From positions 62,001 to 126,000 of the forward strand of contig NZ_CANMIO010000007.1 of the NCBI RefSeq assembly GCF_947497935.1: DNA of 64,000 bases, in the 5' to 3' direction. Numbering within the stretch: position 1 is the first letter of the stretch; every line of letters starts with the position of its first letter. This document shows, in pieces, positions 36,658-45,319 of the stretch. The position numbers and the translations under genes are program-made. This DNA is from an uncultured Shewanella sp. GTDB taxonomy: Bacteria > Pseudomonadota > Gammaproteobacteria > Enterobacterales > Shewanellaceae. Under the pieces are notes generated by a model that did no database searches, was not told where the DNA came from, and saw nothing but the letters and a program-made list of their open reading frames with translations.

Positions 36658-37877
36658 AAAATCAAATGCTTATTGCAAGGTTTTTCTCGTCATCAGAGTC
36701 TGACCTTTACAAACTCTGGTCTAGTTTATTTAAGCTAAATCTAACTAGCCAAGAAGAATTCCCTGAGGTAGAAGACCGCAGCCCTTGGTATATCCAGTTT
36801 ATGCAGTCAGTTGCAGCTTGGATAGCATCACTGTTTATCCTCGCGTTTAGCATCAGTTTGTTTAACCTTTTTTTTGATGACTTAGACACAGGTTTTGCGA
36901 CGGTTGTGGGTGTGTTTTATAGTTTTCTCGCCTTGGTTATCTATCGAAGCATATCCGATAAGCAACTGTTTTTAAATCAAATGGCTTTTGCTTTAAGTTT
37001 ATGTGGACTGCTGTCTCTAGGTTACGGCATGACAGATTGGTTTAGCCATGAGCTGAGCAAAGATATTGGGTTAGCATGGTATTTAACCTTTGGTGGGCTC
37101 TTATTACTTCAATGGTATTTCATTGAGCACACTAGTCATCAATATGCGATGAGCTTTGGCATGATAGCTTGTCTTGTTGGTGCCAGTTATGAGTTAGGGC
37201 TGCTTGAGATCATGCCGAGCTTTATCATGATCTTGTTTGCCGGAGTCTGGTTGAACCATGGCAAAACAGGTAAGCACTTTGCCGCTATGGGATCCTTTGG
37301 TTATATGCTCGCTTTGTGGCTGCTGCTAATTCAGTTCCCTTTGCTAATCAGCCAATCTGATTTATTTGGTCGAGATGAGTTTCCTCAACTCGCCGAGTGG
37401 GCCAGCGCTTTGTCTGTTATCTCTACGCTTATCATTTCGCTTGTGTTGTTAAGAAGATGCTTACGGCTTCTATCCATTTCGCTAACCAGTAAGCAGGGCT
37501 TAAGCATCATTGCCGCCATGCTTGTATTGGCAGGGCTTTCTATACCTATGACGGGGCTGTCCGCGTCTCTGCTTGTCTTGATTATCGGTTTTTATGTCAA
37601 GGAAAGGCTTATTACTGTGTTAGGTATTGTCGGAATACTTAGCTTTATTGCCTGGTATTATTACAATTTGCAATTGCCATTACTCGACAAGTCAATCTGG
37701 TTAGCGGCTCTTGGCTCGTTACTGCTTTTGGCTAAATTATTGCTAAATAAATTACAGTCAGCCCAATTACAACAGAGCGAGCTACAACAGAGCGAGCTAC
37801 AACAGAGCGAGCTACAACAGAGCGAGCTCGTTCGAGAGAAGCAGGAAGAGCAAGTGGGAGAGCGTGATGATGTGTAA
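36654..37877 (+). CDS. DUF4401 multi-helix membrane protein
   Basis: The 407-residue protein has about eleven membrane segments and the opening PWYIQFMQSVAAWIASLFILAF typical of DUF4401. Its C-terminus, after the last helix, carries four exact copies of QQSEL encoded by a 15-bp tandem repeat, then a charged tail. Its function is unknown. It overlaps both neighbours and probably forms a complex with them. Confidence 0.85.
   Translation: MKNQMLIARFFSSSESDLYKLWSSLFKLNLTSQEEFPEVEDRSPWYIQFMQSVAAWIASLFILAFSISLFNLFFDDLDTGFATVVGVFYSFLALVIYRSISDKQLFLNQMAFALSLCGLLSLGYGMTDWFSHELSKDIGLAWYLTFGGLLLLQWYFIEHTSHQYAMSFGMIACLVGASYELGLLEIMPSFIMILFAGVWLNHGKTGKHFAAMGSFGYMLALWLLLIQFPLLISQSDLFGRDEFPQLAEWASALSVISTLIISLVLLRRCLRLLSISLTSKQGLSIIAAMLVLAGLSIPMTGLSASLLVLIIGFYVKERLITVLGIVGILSFIAWYYYNLQLPLLDKSIWLAALGSLLLLAKLLLNKLQSAQLQQSELQQSELQQSELQQSELVREKQEEQVGERDDV
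37769..37828 (+). repeat. Four exact 15-bp tandem repeats inside the DUF4401 gene
   Basis: The unit acaacagagcgagct occurs four times without change (37769-37783, 37784-37798, 37799-37813, 37814-37828), keeping the frame and coding QQSEL each time. Such exact repeats change copy number by slippage but here would never cause a frameshift. Confidence 0.95.
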
Positions 37878-38373
37878 ATTACCTGTTTCGGTTTATATTC
37901 TTATTGCGACTGTTTTAGGGACTTTGGCATTTGTTAATTGGGACATTTACCAAAAAGAACAGCAATTAGCTAAGGGTAAGGTGGTTCGCTTAACCTTAGC
38001 GCCAGTCGATCCACGCTCCTTAATGCAGGGAGATTATATGGCACTTAACTACGCCATTGCCGCCGAACTGAGAGCCAGAATTGCTATGGAGGTGGGTGAT
38101 GGTTTATTGCAGGTCAAACTGGATGAAAACCAAGTGGCGCAATTAGTCTCTGTCGATAATGGCTCTGAAGCAAAAAAGCTTTCATCGAGCGATATCATAA
38201 ATATTCAATATCGAGTCCGCCACAAGCAAATCAAGTTTGCCAGCAACGCCTACTTTTTTGAAGAGGGCCAAGCTAAGCGATATGAAGCCGCGAAATATGG
38301 CCAGTTCAGAGTCAATCAGCAGGGGGCTTTACTATTAGAGTCCATGTTAGATAAAGACTTTAAACCACTTTAA
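37867..38373 (+). CDS. GDYXXLXY-family membrane-anchored protein
   Basis: A single N-terminal anchor (about 8-25) is followed by a periplasmic domain of about 140 residues. It carries the family name motif GDYMALNY (about residues 55-62), preceded by APVDPRSLMQ. The family always follows DUF2157/DUF4401-type genes. Function is unknown. I start at ATG 37867, six bases after ggag. A GTG three bases earlier and an ATG three bases later are alternatives. Confidence 0.85.
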   Translation: MMCKLPVSVYILIATVLGTLAFVNWDIYQKEQQLAKGKVVRLTLAPVDPRSLMQGDYMALNYAIAAELRARIAMEVGDGLLQVKLDENQVAQLVSVDNGSEAKKLSSSDIINIQYRVRHKQIKFASNAYFFEEGQAKRYEAAKYGQFRVNQQGALLLESMLDKDFKPL

Positions 38374-38459
38374 GTTAGCAGTCTAAGATGTCAAAAATCA
38401 AAGTCTTAATTAATTGTTGAAGTGTAGGTTGAGCATTATTTATAACATTGCGCTTGCGA

Positions 38460-38858
38460 TTAAATAGGTTTGCCACACAAGGTGATTTTAAGCCTCTCAT
38501 GACCATTGACTAAGCAGCTTAGTGGTTCATGTGGAGATAAGTTTAGCTCTTGTAGTCCGTTAAACTCTTTGTCGTGCAGCAGACAACTAACCTGACACTT
38601 TAGGTTAAGTAACCCTGATTGTATTGAAGGAGAATTTGCAGAGTCGATAAAGCTGCTTTTAATAATGATTGAAGCGTATTCAGTATCAAAAACTTGCGCC
38701 TCTCCCACATAAAAACAACGGTACTGTGAAACCAATACTTGGCCATTATATTCTAGCGTCACATCGAGTCGGATATATACACGACGGGATAAGTCAAACT
38801 TAGTCTGCTTATTACGGTTAAGCGAAGATATGTATAAACCGCCTAGAGGACTACTCAT
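38460..38858 (-). CDS. Hypothetical cytoplasmic protein
   Basis: The 132-residue protein has no signal or membrane segment. An RRVYIRLDVTLEYNGQVLVSQ stretch recalls the arginine pair and beta-strand start of PilZ domains, but the D/NxSxxG motif is not clear, so I do not assign it. It is convergent with the GDYXXLXY gene 86 bases away. It may be a real conserved protein of Shewanella. Coding is supported by composition and clean frame only. Confidence 0.5.
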   Translation of the reverse strand: MSSPLGGLYISSLNRNKQTKFDLSRRVYIRLDVTLEYNGQVLVSQYRCFYVGEAQVFDTEYASIIIKSSFIDSANSPSIQSGLLNLKCQVSCLLHDKEFNGLQELNLSPHEPLSCLVNGHERLKITLCGKPI

Positions 38859-39014
38859 ATATTAAGTACCGATATGGATAAATGCTTATTGTATGAAGCT
38901 AAGGCCTGCTTTTAAATAGCCTGTTTTGAAATAGCATTTTTTTCATAAGTTTCTCATCAGTATTTAAATAGTTTTGCTTTTATTAGCTTAGCTTCTATTG
39001 GCTTAGCTTAGCGC

Positions 39015-39515
39015 TTAATTGATAGACGCTATCGCTAACTCTTGCTCCTGTTTTGCAAGCTCTTGAAAACAGATTGCTGAGTTAACTAATGGTTCATGAC
39101 CTTGGTGAATAACAACATCTCTAGCTCCAGCGCCTAAAGCCATCTCTCTAAACGCTCTAATTTCTATCATGGTTAAGCCGCCCTCAGTTTTTTCCATTGG
39201 ATGAATGATGAGGCGCGGAGCTGGTGCTAGCCGCTTGTTATCGCCTAATTTGTTGATGATCTCTTTCAGTAAACGCTCTGCAACAAAGAAATCATTAAGG
39301 AGTGCTCTCGGGTGAGAGAACGGATTTAATGGATTAACGTAGGCTTTGTTACCAAAAGCGGTCACAATTTGGGCTCCATTTTTACCTTGTTCGACTTGCA
39401 ACTGCGGCTTTTCGTCAAATACCACATTTGTTTTAATATCAACAACCCGGATCCGGTTTTCCCATATCTGGACATATAAAGTTGAACTGAATTTATCGAT
39501 AAAGCGACGGAACAT
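39015..39515 (-). CDS. MreB-like short protein (actin-fold fragment family)
   Basis: The 166-residue protein resembles the first part of MreB: SSTLYVQIWENRIRVVDIKTNVVFDEKPQLQV recalls the opening strands. HPRALLNDFFVAERLLKEII recalls the HPLKDGVIADF region, and EIRAFREMALGAGARDVVIHQGHEPL recalls the ERRAI..AGAREVFLIEEP part. The phosphate-binding glycine loop and the rest of the actin fold are missing, so it cannot be a normal filament ATPase. The start at ATG 39515 has aaggaag upstream. The longer frame starts at 39545. It may be a family of small MreB relatives rather than a broken gene, because the frame is clean. Confidence 0.65.
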   Translation of the reverse strand: MFRRFIDKFSSTLYVQIWENRIRVVDIKTNVVFDEKPQLQVEQGKNGAQIVTAFGNKAYVNPLNPFSHPRALLNDFFVAERLLKEIINKLGDNKRLAPAPRLIIHPMEKTEGGLTMIEIRAFREMALGAGARDVVIHQGHEPLVNSAICFQELAKQEQELAIASIN

Positions 39516-39960
39516 GAATGATCTCTTCCTTGGCGAAACGCGCATGGCTATTTAGATAGCGGCGTAATAAATATTTATCTACACGTCGAAATGCCAACAT
39601 GTTGATTTATCGACACTCTAGCAAAGAATCTGTGTGAAAACGAGCTTGATTAACGGCAATATGCTCATCGATTTATCCATGACGAACCTAGGTAGTCAGT
39701 AACTGATCTTGATTAGCATATCTGGATCTTTGATTTATAGCGGGTCGGGTCGAACTTATTCGCTATAGGTTATCCGTTATAGCTTTACAGCGGTACATAG
39801 GCGGATTATAAGGGGGAAGTGAGAGTTCAAAACGTTGTGGCTTAATGAGAAACTATCAAGCCTATACATAAGCCTACTTTAGATAACTGACGCCTGATTT
39901 ATGCTACATAGCTAATCCGCTAAGCCGCTATAGAATAACGGCCGTTTAGCAAAGTTTTAG
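39516..39960. other. Intergenic region with inverted repeats
   Basis: No gene is seen in these 445 bases. tatagcg (39736-39742) and cgctata (39761-39767) form an inverted repeat within a GC-richer patch. The MreB-like gene's promoter (minus strand) should be near 39550-39600. I see nothing else to name. Confidence 0.4.
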
Positions 39961-40284
39961 TTACTTCTTAACCCATTTTCCAGACTTATTCTGAATATAG
40001 TGGCCTTTCTTAGTGGCCTGAATTGCTTTCTCGGCGGCGAGCTTAGCAACGTCACTGACTGTGATGCTATTCTTCTTAGCTATCTTCTCGTAATGAGCCT
40101 TGCGCTTGGCATTGACTGAGCTAACAACTGACTTGGCTTCGGCAGAGCTTTTAACCACACCCAGGTAGCCATTAAGCTGTTCACCGACTAGTCCTTGAGC
40201 TTTAGCATCTTGCAGTGAAATTGCAAAGGCATTAAAGCTAAGCAATAGAGCTGCAAAAAGGATAAGTAATTTTGATTTCATCAT
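39961..40284 (-). CDS. ydbL: YdbL-family periplasmic protein (DUF1318)
   Basis: The 107-residue protein has a signal peptide (MKSKLLILFAALLLSFNAFA). The mature part has SLQDAKAQGLVGEQLNGYLGVV, the DUF1318 hallmark, and a basic tail. In E. coli YdbL acts with YdbH and YnbE, a bridge thought to move phospholipids to the outer membrane, and limits YdbH-YnbE assembly. The order ydbH-ynbE-ydbL is kept here on the minus strand. Either of two adjacent ATG codons could start it. Confidence 0.92.
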   Translation of the reverse strand: MMKSKLLILFAALLLSFNAFAISLQDAKAQGLVGEQLNGYLGVVKSSAEAKSVVSSVNAKRKAHYEKIAKKNSITVSDVAKLAAEKAIQATKKGHYIQNKSGKWVKK

Positions 40285-40304
40285 GATCTCCTTTAATTCT
40301 TTGC

Positions 40305-40505
40305 TTAAAACAGTTCGTCGTTAGATAAAAGTTGATCTAACTCTTTGTCGACTTTGATTTTAATCTCGTGTTCAATCTTCACATTGAGATTGATCACTAT
40401 TGGTTTATCTGGTGGCTCAATCTTAACGGTTGGACTGCAACCGACTAGCGCATAACACGCAAGCATTACACTGAGTAGTACTTTTGGATTGTGCAATGTT
40501 TTCAT
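40305..40505 (-). CDS. ynbE: YnbE-family small lipoprotein
   Basis: A 66-residue outer-membrane lipoprotein with lipobox VGC (ALVGCSPTVKIEPPDKPI). The mature part is rich in alternating valine, lysine and isoleucine strands. In E. coli YnbE forms the outer-membrane end of the YdbH bridge by beta-strand stacking. A ribosome binding site (aaggata) precedes the ATG. ydbL follows after 20 bases and ydbH ends 108 bases upstream. Confidence 0.9.
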   Translation of the reverse strand: MKTLHNPKVLLSVMLACYALVGCSPTVKIEPPDKPIVINLNVKIEHEIKIKVDKELDQLLSNDELF

Positions 40506-40613
40506 TGGTTTATCCTTTCCTTATCGGGTTAGGCTGAATTGAGTTACCAATCGCTTTGTCTGTGAATGCAATTGGCAAAAGTAACACTTTGATTGTTTGG
40601 GAGCTATCTATGC

Positions 40614-43600
40614 TTAGTTGACTGCTCGCTCAATCTGATCCTGTAAATTATCGCCTATCTGTAAACTTCTCAATAACTGTAACATGTTCTCCTCTTGAGA
40701 GTAGTTGAAGTGAATAGGCCGTTCAATACCGCGGCTGCGTCCTTTTACATTGACCTTTAATATTGCATCTCCTTGGGCGTCCATATCGAAGCTGCTTGAA
40801 AGCTCTGAATAGGTTAGGTGTTCGAGCGCGGAGAAGGCGAACTCTAGGTAAGGTTGGCTCTGGCGCATCTGCTCAACGGCAGGGTTGTTGCCTATGGCGA
40901 TAAGGCCGCCGGGCGCTCGTGCTGCGAGTCGACCGCCTGAGATACTGGCTTTACCTTTTTCGATATTGACGGGCAGGACACCATCGAAAATACCATCGGC
41001 GTAGATCCCAACTTGGGGTTGGATTGCTAGCAGCTGCTGCAAATCTATCTGCTGCAGTACGAAATATGCCGATGAAGGTTTTTTAAGGTTTAGCTGAAAC
41101 TGCGGAATTAGTAACTGACCACCCAATAAGTTGCCCTGTGCTGTTAATCCTACCGATGCCTGCTTTACGCCTAACAACTGCTGCGCTAAGGCCAAGTTCT
41201 GCGTGCCTTCACCTTTATTGGCAGACTCACTCATTAGCTCATTGTCAGGTTCTGATGTGGACTGGGTGGCAAAAGAGATAGCAGCGTCGGCGTTGATATC
41301 GGTGATCAGTACACCCGGGTTAAAGGCTTTCAGTGACAGGGTGATGTTATCGCAGTTAAAGGCGCTCTCGCGCTTATTGCTGCTATCTTGCTGCCATTCA
41401 AATTGGCATTGGGTAGCCATATTGCCGCCATCGAAGGGCAGGTTGTTAAGACTGCCTTGAATATCGCTAACCTTTGGGTCGAGTGTGAGGTTAAATGCCA
41501 GTTTTTGTTCTCTATTAAGCTGATAATGCATGGATAAGTCGGCATTACCTTGAATATCCAGTGAGTCTGGCAAGCTGTCAGTTTGGCTTAAAAACGCCAA
41601 GATAGGCGCAAACTCGCTCTCAAATTGCCAGTCCCCAGTTAAGCGAAAGTGGCTTAAGTCGTTTATTAACTTATCGCGTTCAGGTACGAACTGATGTTGG
41701 CTGTTGAGGGTGAGATCATTAATGTGCCAGCTTTCAGTACTGTTAATACGTTGCTGTTTAAGTTGGAGTTTTTGGCTTAACTCTATGGACTCGAACTGAG
41801 CGAGCTTTTGCTTAATCAGGCGTCTCTTGTGTTTACTGCTTTTAGCGCCATCCCCATGTCGAACTCGATTATAGCCAGATTTGTCGAGGCTCAGCTCTGT
41901 GAGGCTGATATCAACTTGATTACTCAGGGTGTGGCTTAGCAGTTGAGAGATAAATGAGGCATCAGCTTTTAAGGTTTTTTTCTCGCTATTGGCAGTGCTA
42001 TTTTTTGCATTATCCTTGTCGCTTGATTGAAACATCAATGGGATAGCCTGCATAAGCTTTATGTTGGCGCTATCGAGATGAAGTTTATAGTTCTCTTCAA
42101 GGGCATTATGTAACAGTAAATGGCCATCGACGCCTATGACTTGATAGCTAAGCGCTGGAATGGTCAGCCGAGTTTGCCCTTGCTGGTAATGGTACTCGAC
42201 AGGAGAGTCGATAGAGAGCTTCGTCTGACCTATTTTACTGTCTAGATAAGAAGTGGCGAGCGCTGTATCTGCGCCAGGATCAATGTTGGTATCTGAATTT
42301 TGAACTGGACTGCTAAGCGTTATGCCCTCGGCTTGCTGTAAGGCACCACTATCGATGCTGATAGTGTAACTTGCTTGTTGCTGTGTCTGCTTAAGAGAGA
42401 ATCTCCCCCCGATGTTTAATGAGGCTTTATCAATCTCAATGCGGTAGGGGAGCTCGGCTAATTTAGGCCATAAACGATTGAGAGTCATAGATTGCTGATG
42501 TTTTGCCGTGAGTTGCCAATTGGCACTGAACTGGTAATCGTCAGCAGCTAAGCTTTGATAAATTAAGCTTGAACCTAACAAGTTGGCTTCGAGTTTACTG
42601 TCTTTTATCGCCAGCGATACTCTGGGTATAGACAATGCCTCTTGGTCGATTTGATAGCTTAACCCCTCATCGAAGCTAAGTCGCAAGTTCGGTTTGGGTC
42701 CATCTCTGGCTGTAACTTTGTCACGAGTCAGGCTTAGCTGATCATATAGTTGCTTCAGGGCTTGCTCGAACGGTTTGTTATCGAGTAACGAGAGTAGCTG
42801 TTTAAGTTGCTTATCGTTGTTTATGTTTGCAGGTAAATGGGGATCAGCATAGAGGCTCTTGTCTAAGCTAATGGGCAACTCAAAGGGCATAATTGTGAAC
42901 TTTGGAGTGGCAATATGACCGTTCACCTCGAAATCGAGTCTGCCTAATGGCTGTAGACTGGTGTTAAGGCTAATGGGTTGCAGAATAAGTTTGGCAAAGT
43001 CGTTTAAGACTAATCGGGTTCCCTGCAAACTATGGTGAGAGCTCAGCTCTGCAGTTTTCAAATCGAGTGTGGCCGTCGAGTCGAGTGTGGCGTCGAGTAA
43101 GACGTGCTTATCATCTAATGCTTGGGTGAGTCGATATAGCGGCGCAAATAGGCTCTTATTTGAAGCGATGGCATTAGGGGGCTGGTTAGCCTCTAAGCTG
43201 TGCTCCGCTGCGGCTAATCGACGGCTAAAAGATTGCAGCAGAGTTAAGTCAACCTTAGTTGATGTATGCCATTGCTTTTGGTTGAGTTCAGCAGATAAAG
43301 ACAGCAGTGGTTTATGATCCACCTTGAGCTGGCTTTTTAGCTCGCCCAGCCTGTTTAAACTTAGCTGTTCTAGCTGAAGCGTTGGCGCGAGCTCCTTAAG
43401 CCCTTCAATGGAGATGTGGATGTTATCGAGCACAATCTCGGGAAATGCATCGATATTCAGGCCGATAGTCGGCCCACTGTCATTGTTGCTCTGGCTCGAT
43501 AATTTCAATGCACTGGGCGCAAGTTTTACATCTATGTTTGCCGCAGATAAAGCGCGCAGTTCGCCGGCCTTGAGCGCCCAGAGCTTAGTGTCTTTATTGA

Positions 43601-43886
43601 GTAAGATAGTAAGATCTGAGATGACTATCTCTGTGCTGTCTACCGTTAATTCGGCTCGAGAAATCTGCCATTGGGTCAGGCTCGTAGGCGTAAACTTGAG
43701 AGTGTGTATTTTAGTCTGGTAAGCGGCGAGAAATTGATTGGCGAAATTGATACTTAGCCGCTCATAATGCCACAGTGCAAGGCCTGCAACGATTGCTACA
43801 AGTGCGATCAAGCCAAGGGACGAGAATAATGTAAAGCGCGCGGCTTTCTGGCGCCAGTTTTTCTGTACAGCCTGTGACACTTGCAA
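40614..43886 (-). CDS. ydbH: YdbH, AsmA-like intermembrane phospholipid transport protein
   Basis: The 1090-residue protein has one N-terminal membrane anchor (about 17-40) and a very long periplasmic beta-rich body. Its C-terminal part ends with the YdbH/DUF748-like region GGRLAARAPGGLIAIGNNPAVEQ and LKVNVKGRSRGIERPIHFNYSQEENMLQLLRSLQIG. YdbH, TamB and YhdP are redundant AsmA-like bridges needed for outer-membrane lipid supply in E. coli. This one is longer than the E. coli protein (about 880). The open frame starts with TTG at 43886. A GTG six bases downstream is an alternative. Confidence 0.9.
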   Translation of the reverse strand: MQVSQAVQKNWRQKAARFTLFSSLGLIALVAIVAGLALWHYERLSINFANQFLAAYQTKIHTLKFTPTSLTQWQISRAELTVDSTEIVISDLTILLNKDTKLWALKAGELRALSAANIDVKLAPSALKLSSQSNNDSGPTIGLNIDAFPEIVLDNIHISIEGLKELAPTLQLEQLSLNRLGELKSQLKVDHKPLLSLSAELNQKQWHTSTKVDLTLLQSFSRRLAAAEHSLEANQPPNAIASNKSLFAPLYRLTQALDDKHVLLDATLDSTATLDLKTAELSSHHSLQGTRLVLNDFAKLILQPISLNTSLQPLGRLDFEVNGHIATPKFTIMPFELPISLDKSLYADPHLPANINNDKQLKQLLSLLDNKPFEQALKQLYDQLSLTRDKVTARDGPKPNLRLSFDEGLSYQIDQEALSIPRVSLAIKDSKLEANLLGSSLIYQSLAADDYQFSANWQLTAKHQQSMTLNRLWPKLAELPYRIEIDKASLNIGGRFSLKQTQQQASYTISIDSGALQQAEGITLSSPVQNSDTNIDPGADTALATSYLDSKIGQTKLSIDSPVEYHYQQGQTRLTIPALSYQVIGVDGHLLLHNALEENYKLHLDSANIKLMQAIPLMFQSSDKDNAKNSTANSEKKTLKADASFISQLLSHTLSNQVDISLTELSLDKSGYNRVRHGDGAKSSKHKRRLIKQKLAQFESIELSQKLQLKQQRINSTESWHINDLTLNSQHQFVPERDKLINDLSHFRLTGDWQFESEFAPILAFLSQTDSLPDSLDIQGNADLSMHYQLNREQKLAFNLTLDPKVSDIQGSLNNLPFDGGNMATQCQFEWQQDSSNKRESAFNCDNITLSLKAFNPGVLITDINADAAISFATQSTSEPDNELMSESANKGEGTQNLALAQQLLGVKQASVGLTAQGNLLGGQLLIPQFQLNLKKPSSAYFVLQQIDLQQLLAIQPQVGIYADGIFDGVLPVNIEKGKASISGGRLAARAPGGLIAIGNNPAVEQMRQSQPYLEFAFSALEHLTYSELSSSFDMDAQGDAILKVNVKGRSRGIERPIHFNYSQEENMLQLLRSLQIGDNLQDQIERAVN

Positions 43887-44189
43887 GATCCCATCTGTAG
43901 TTGATTTAGAAGGAGCTGGGTAGCTTCTCGCTTTCAGTATAGTAGTGAGATTCTAACATCTTAACTAAAGAGCTGAATAGGGGATTAAAATCTTATCTTA
44001 GGTGTTTTTTAAATGACAAATACTCTCGATTAATATTTTATAACAATGAGTTAGTGTTTATGTGTATTGAGAGGAGGATTCGGGGCGATGGCGTGATTAA
44101 GCACTGCTATTGAAAGCACCATTATTGAAACATAGTGCTCAAAAGACTATGGGGAGCAAAACAAGGGTAATGACTTTAGTCCAAAAAGC
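43887..44189. other. Intergenic region upstream of ydbH
   Basis: No gene is seen. The AT-rich part (43940-44060) should contain the ydbH promoter on the minus strand. I see no recognisable operator. Confidence 0.4.
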
Positions 44190-44211
44190 GAAGACCGACA
44201 TGCCGGTCTTC
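44180..44211 (-). terminator. Terminator of the YeaD-like gene
   Basis: gaagaccg (44190-44197) pairs with cggtcttc (44204-44211). Read on the minus strand the stem is followed by cgctttttgg, giving a short T tract. It lies 40 bases past the stop of the epimerase gene. Confidence 0.75.
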
Positions 44212-44251
44212 TACAGCTGATGCTGATACGGCGTTAAAAGCTATTAACCGT

Positions 44252-45100
44252 TTATGCTTTCCAGCGAATATGGGTAGTTAGGGTATGACTCTCGTTTGGC
44301 GCGAGTGTCACCTTATCTTCTAGTACATTCGCAGCTTCTAGGCAGACCATGGTGAGATAGTCATCGCTATTGAATCGAGACAAACGCTGTGATTTCTCAA
44401 TCCAAGGGTTCCAAAGTACGGCGCTCTGACTGTTTTCACGGCGCACTTCTATTATGCCATCTGGGGTATGTAATTCTTGGCACTCGCCTAAGTTGGTATA
44501 GACGCGGTCAGTTTCGCGAGTGAAATCGACACTATCACCTTCTTGCGGGAACGGCCCTTTAGCAAATTCAATATACTTGGCACCGCTAAAACCACTGGCT
44601 GTTAACTGATGAATGTCGTTTATTGGGAAATAGGTATGCAGCGCCTGCGTTAGGCTGACTTCATAATCACAGTTATTGGTGTTGACCAAGCTTACCGATA
44701 GCGTGTCGCTTAGCGTGAACAGTAACTCAACGCTAGTATCGTGGGGCCAGTACTGCTTATCTTCTTCACTAATCTTAAGGGTAAATTTTAAATCAACGAT
44801 TTGGTTTCGCATTTTAACCGACTCAAGCGACCAAATACGAGTTCGAGCAAAACCATGCTGAGGGAAATCAGGATTATCACTCATGCCAAACCAAGGCCAA
44901 CAAACCGGAATGCCTCCACGAATACCATTACCTGGCTGATAATCATCGGCACTGGATACCCAAAGTAATGGCTTTTGGCCTACCGGCTCAAAATAATCAA
45001 TTTGCGCCCCCTGCATAAAGACTCTGGCCTTACACAAAGGAGTATTGATGTCGACATATTCTAGACCATTAGCATGTTTACTGGTGGTGACCGAACCCAT
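44252..45100 (-). CDS. D-hexose-6-phosphate mutarotase (YeaD-like)
   Basis: The 282-residue protein is an aldose-1-epimerase-fold enzyme of the YeaD group, which interconverts the anomers of glucose-6-phosphate and related sugars. Family features visible are GGIPVCWPWFG, PQHGFARTRIW with the catalytic histidine region, LTQALHTYFPI with the second histidine, and near the end VLWNPW and MVCLEAANV with the active-site glutamate. I chose ATG 45100, with aagga upstream. The longer frame starts with TTG at 45118. The gene stands alone with its own terminator. Confidence 0.87.
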   Translation of the reverse strand: MGSVTTSKHANGLEYVDINTPLCKARVFMQGAQIDYFEPVGQKPLLWVSSADDYQPGNGIRGGIPVCWPWFGMSDNPDFPQHGFARTRIWSLESVKMRNQIVDLKFTLKISEEDKQYWPHDTSVELLFTLSDTLSVSLVNTNNCDYEVSLTQALHTYFPINDIHQLTASGFSGAKYIEFAKGPFPQEGDSVDFTRETDRVYTNLGECQELHTPDGIIEVRRENSQSAVLWNPWIEKSQRLSRFNSDDYLTMVCLEAANVLEDKVTLAPNESHTLTTHIRWKA

Positions 45101-45319
45101 GAGGAGTTGTCCTTTCAAAGCGTTAGCACTAATAATTGATTTAGCTTACCCGTTTTTCAATATCTAGATAAGCATTCTTTCGACTGTATTTACGGTAATG
45201 CTGTTCTCTTGTACAAACAAACACATTTTATTGCTGAGTTTTTGCTCAAACTTGGTTAAGGTGGTCAGAGCACTGACCATAATGATAACGATTAATAAGA
45301 AATTGAAAGGGACGACACT

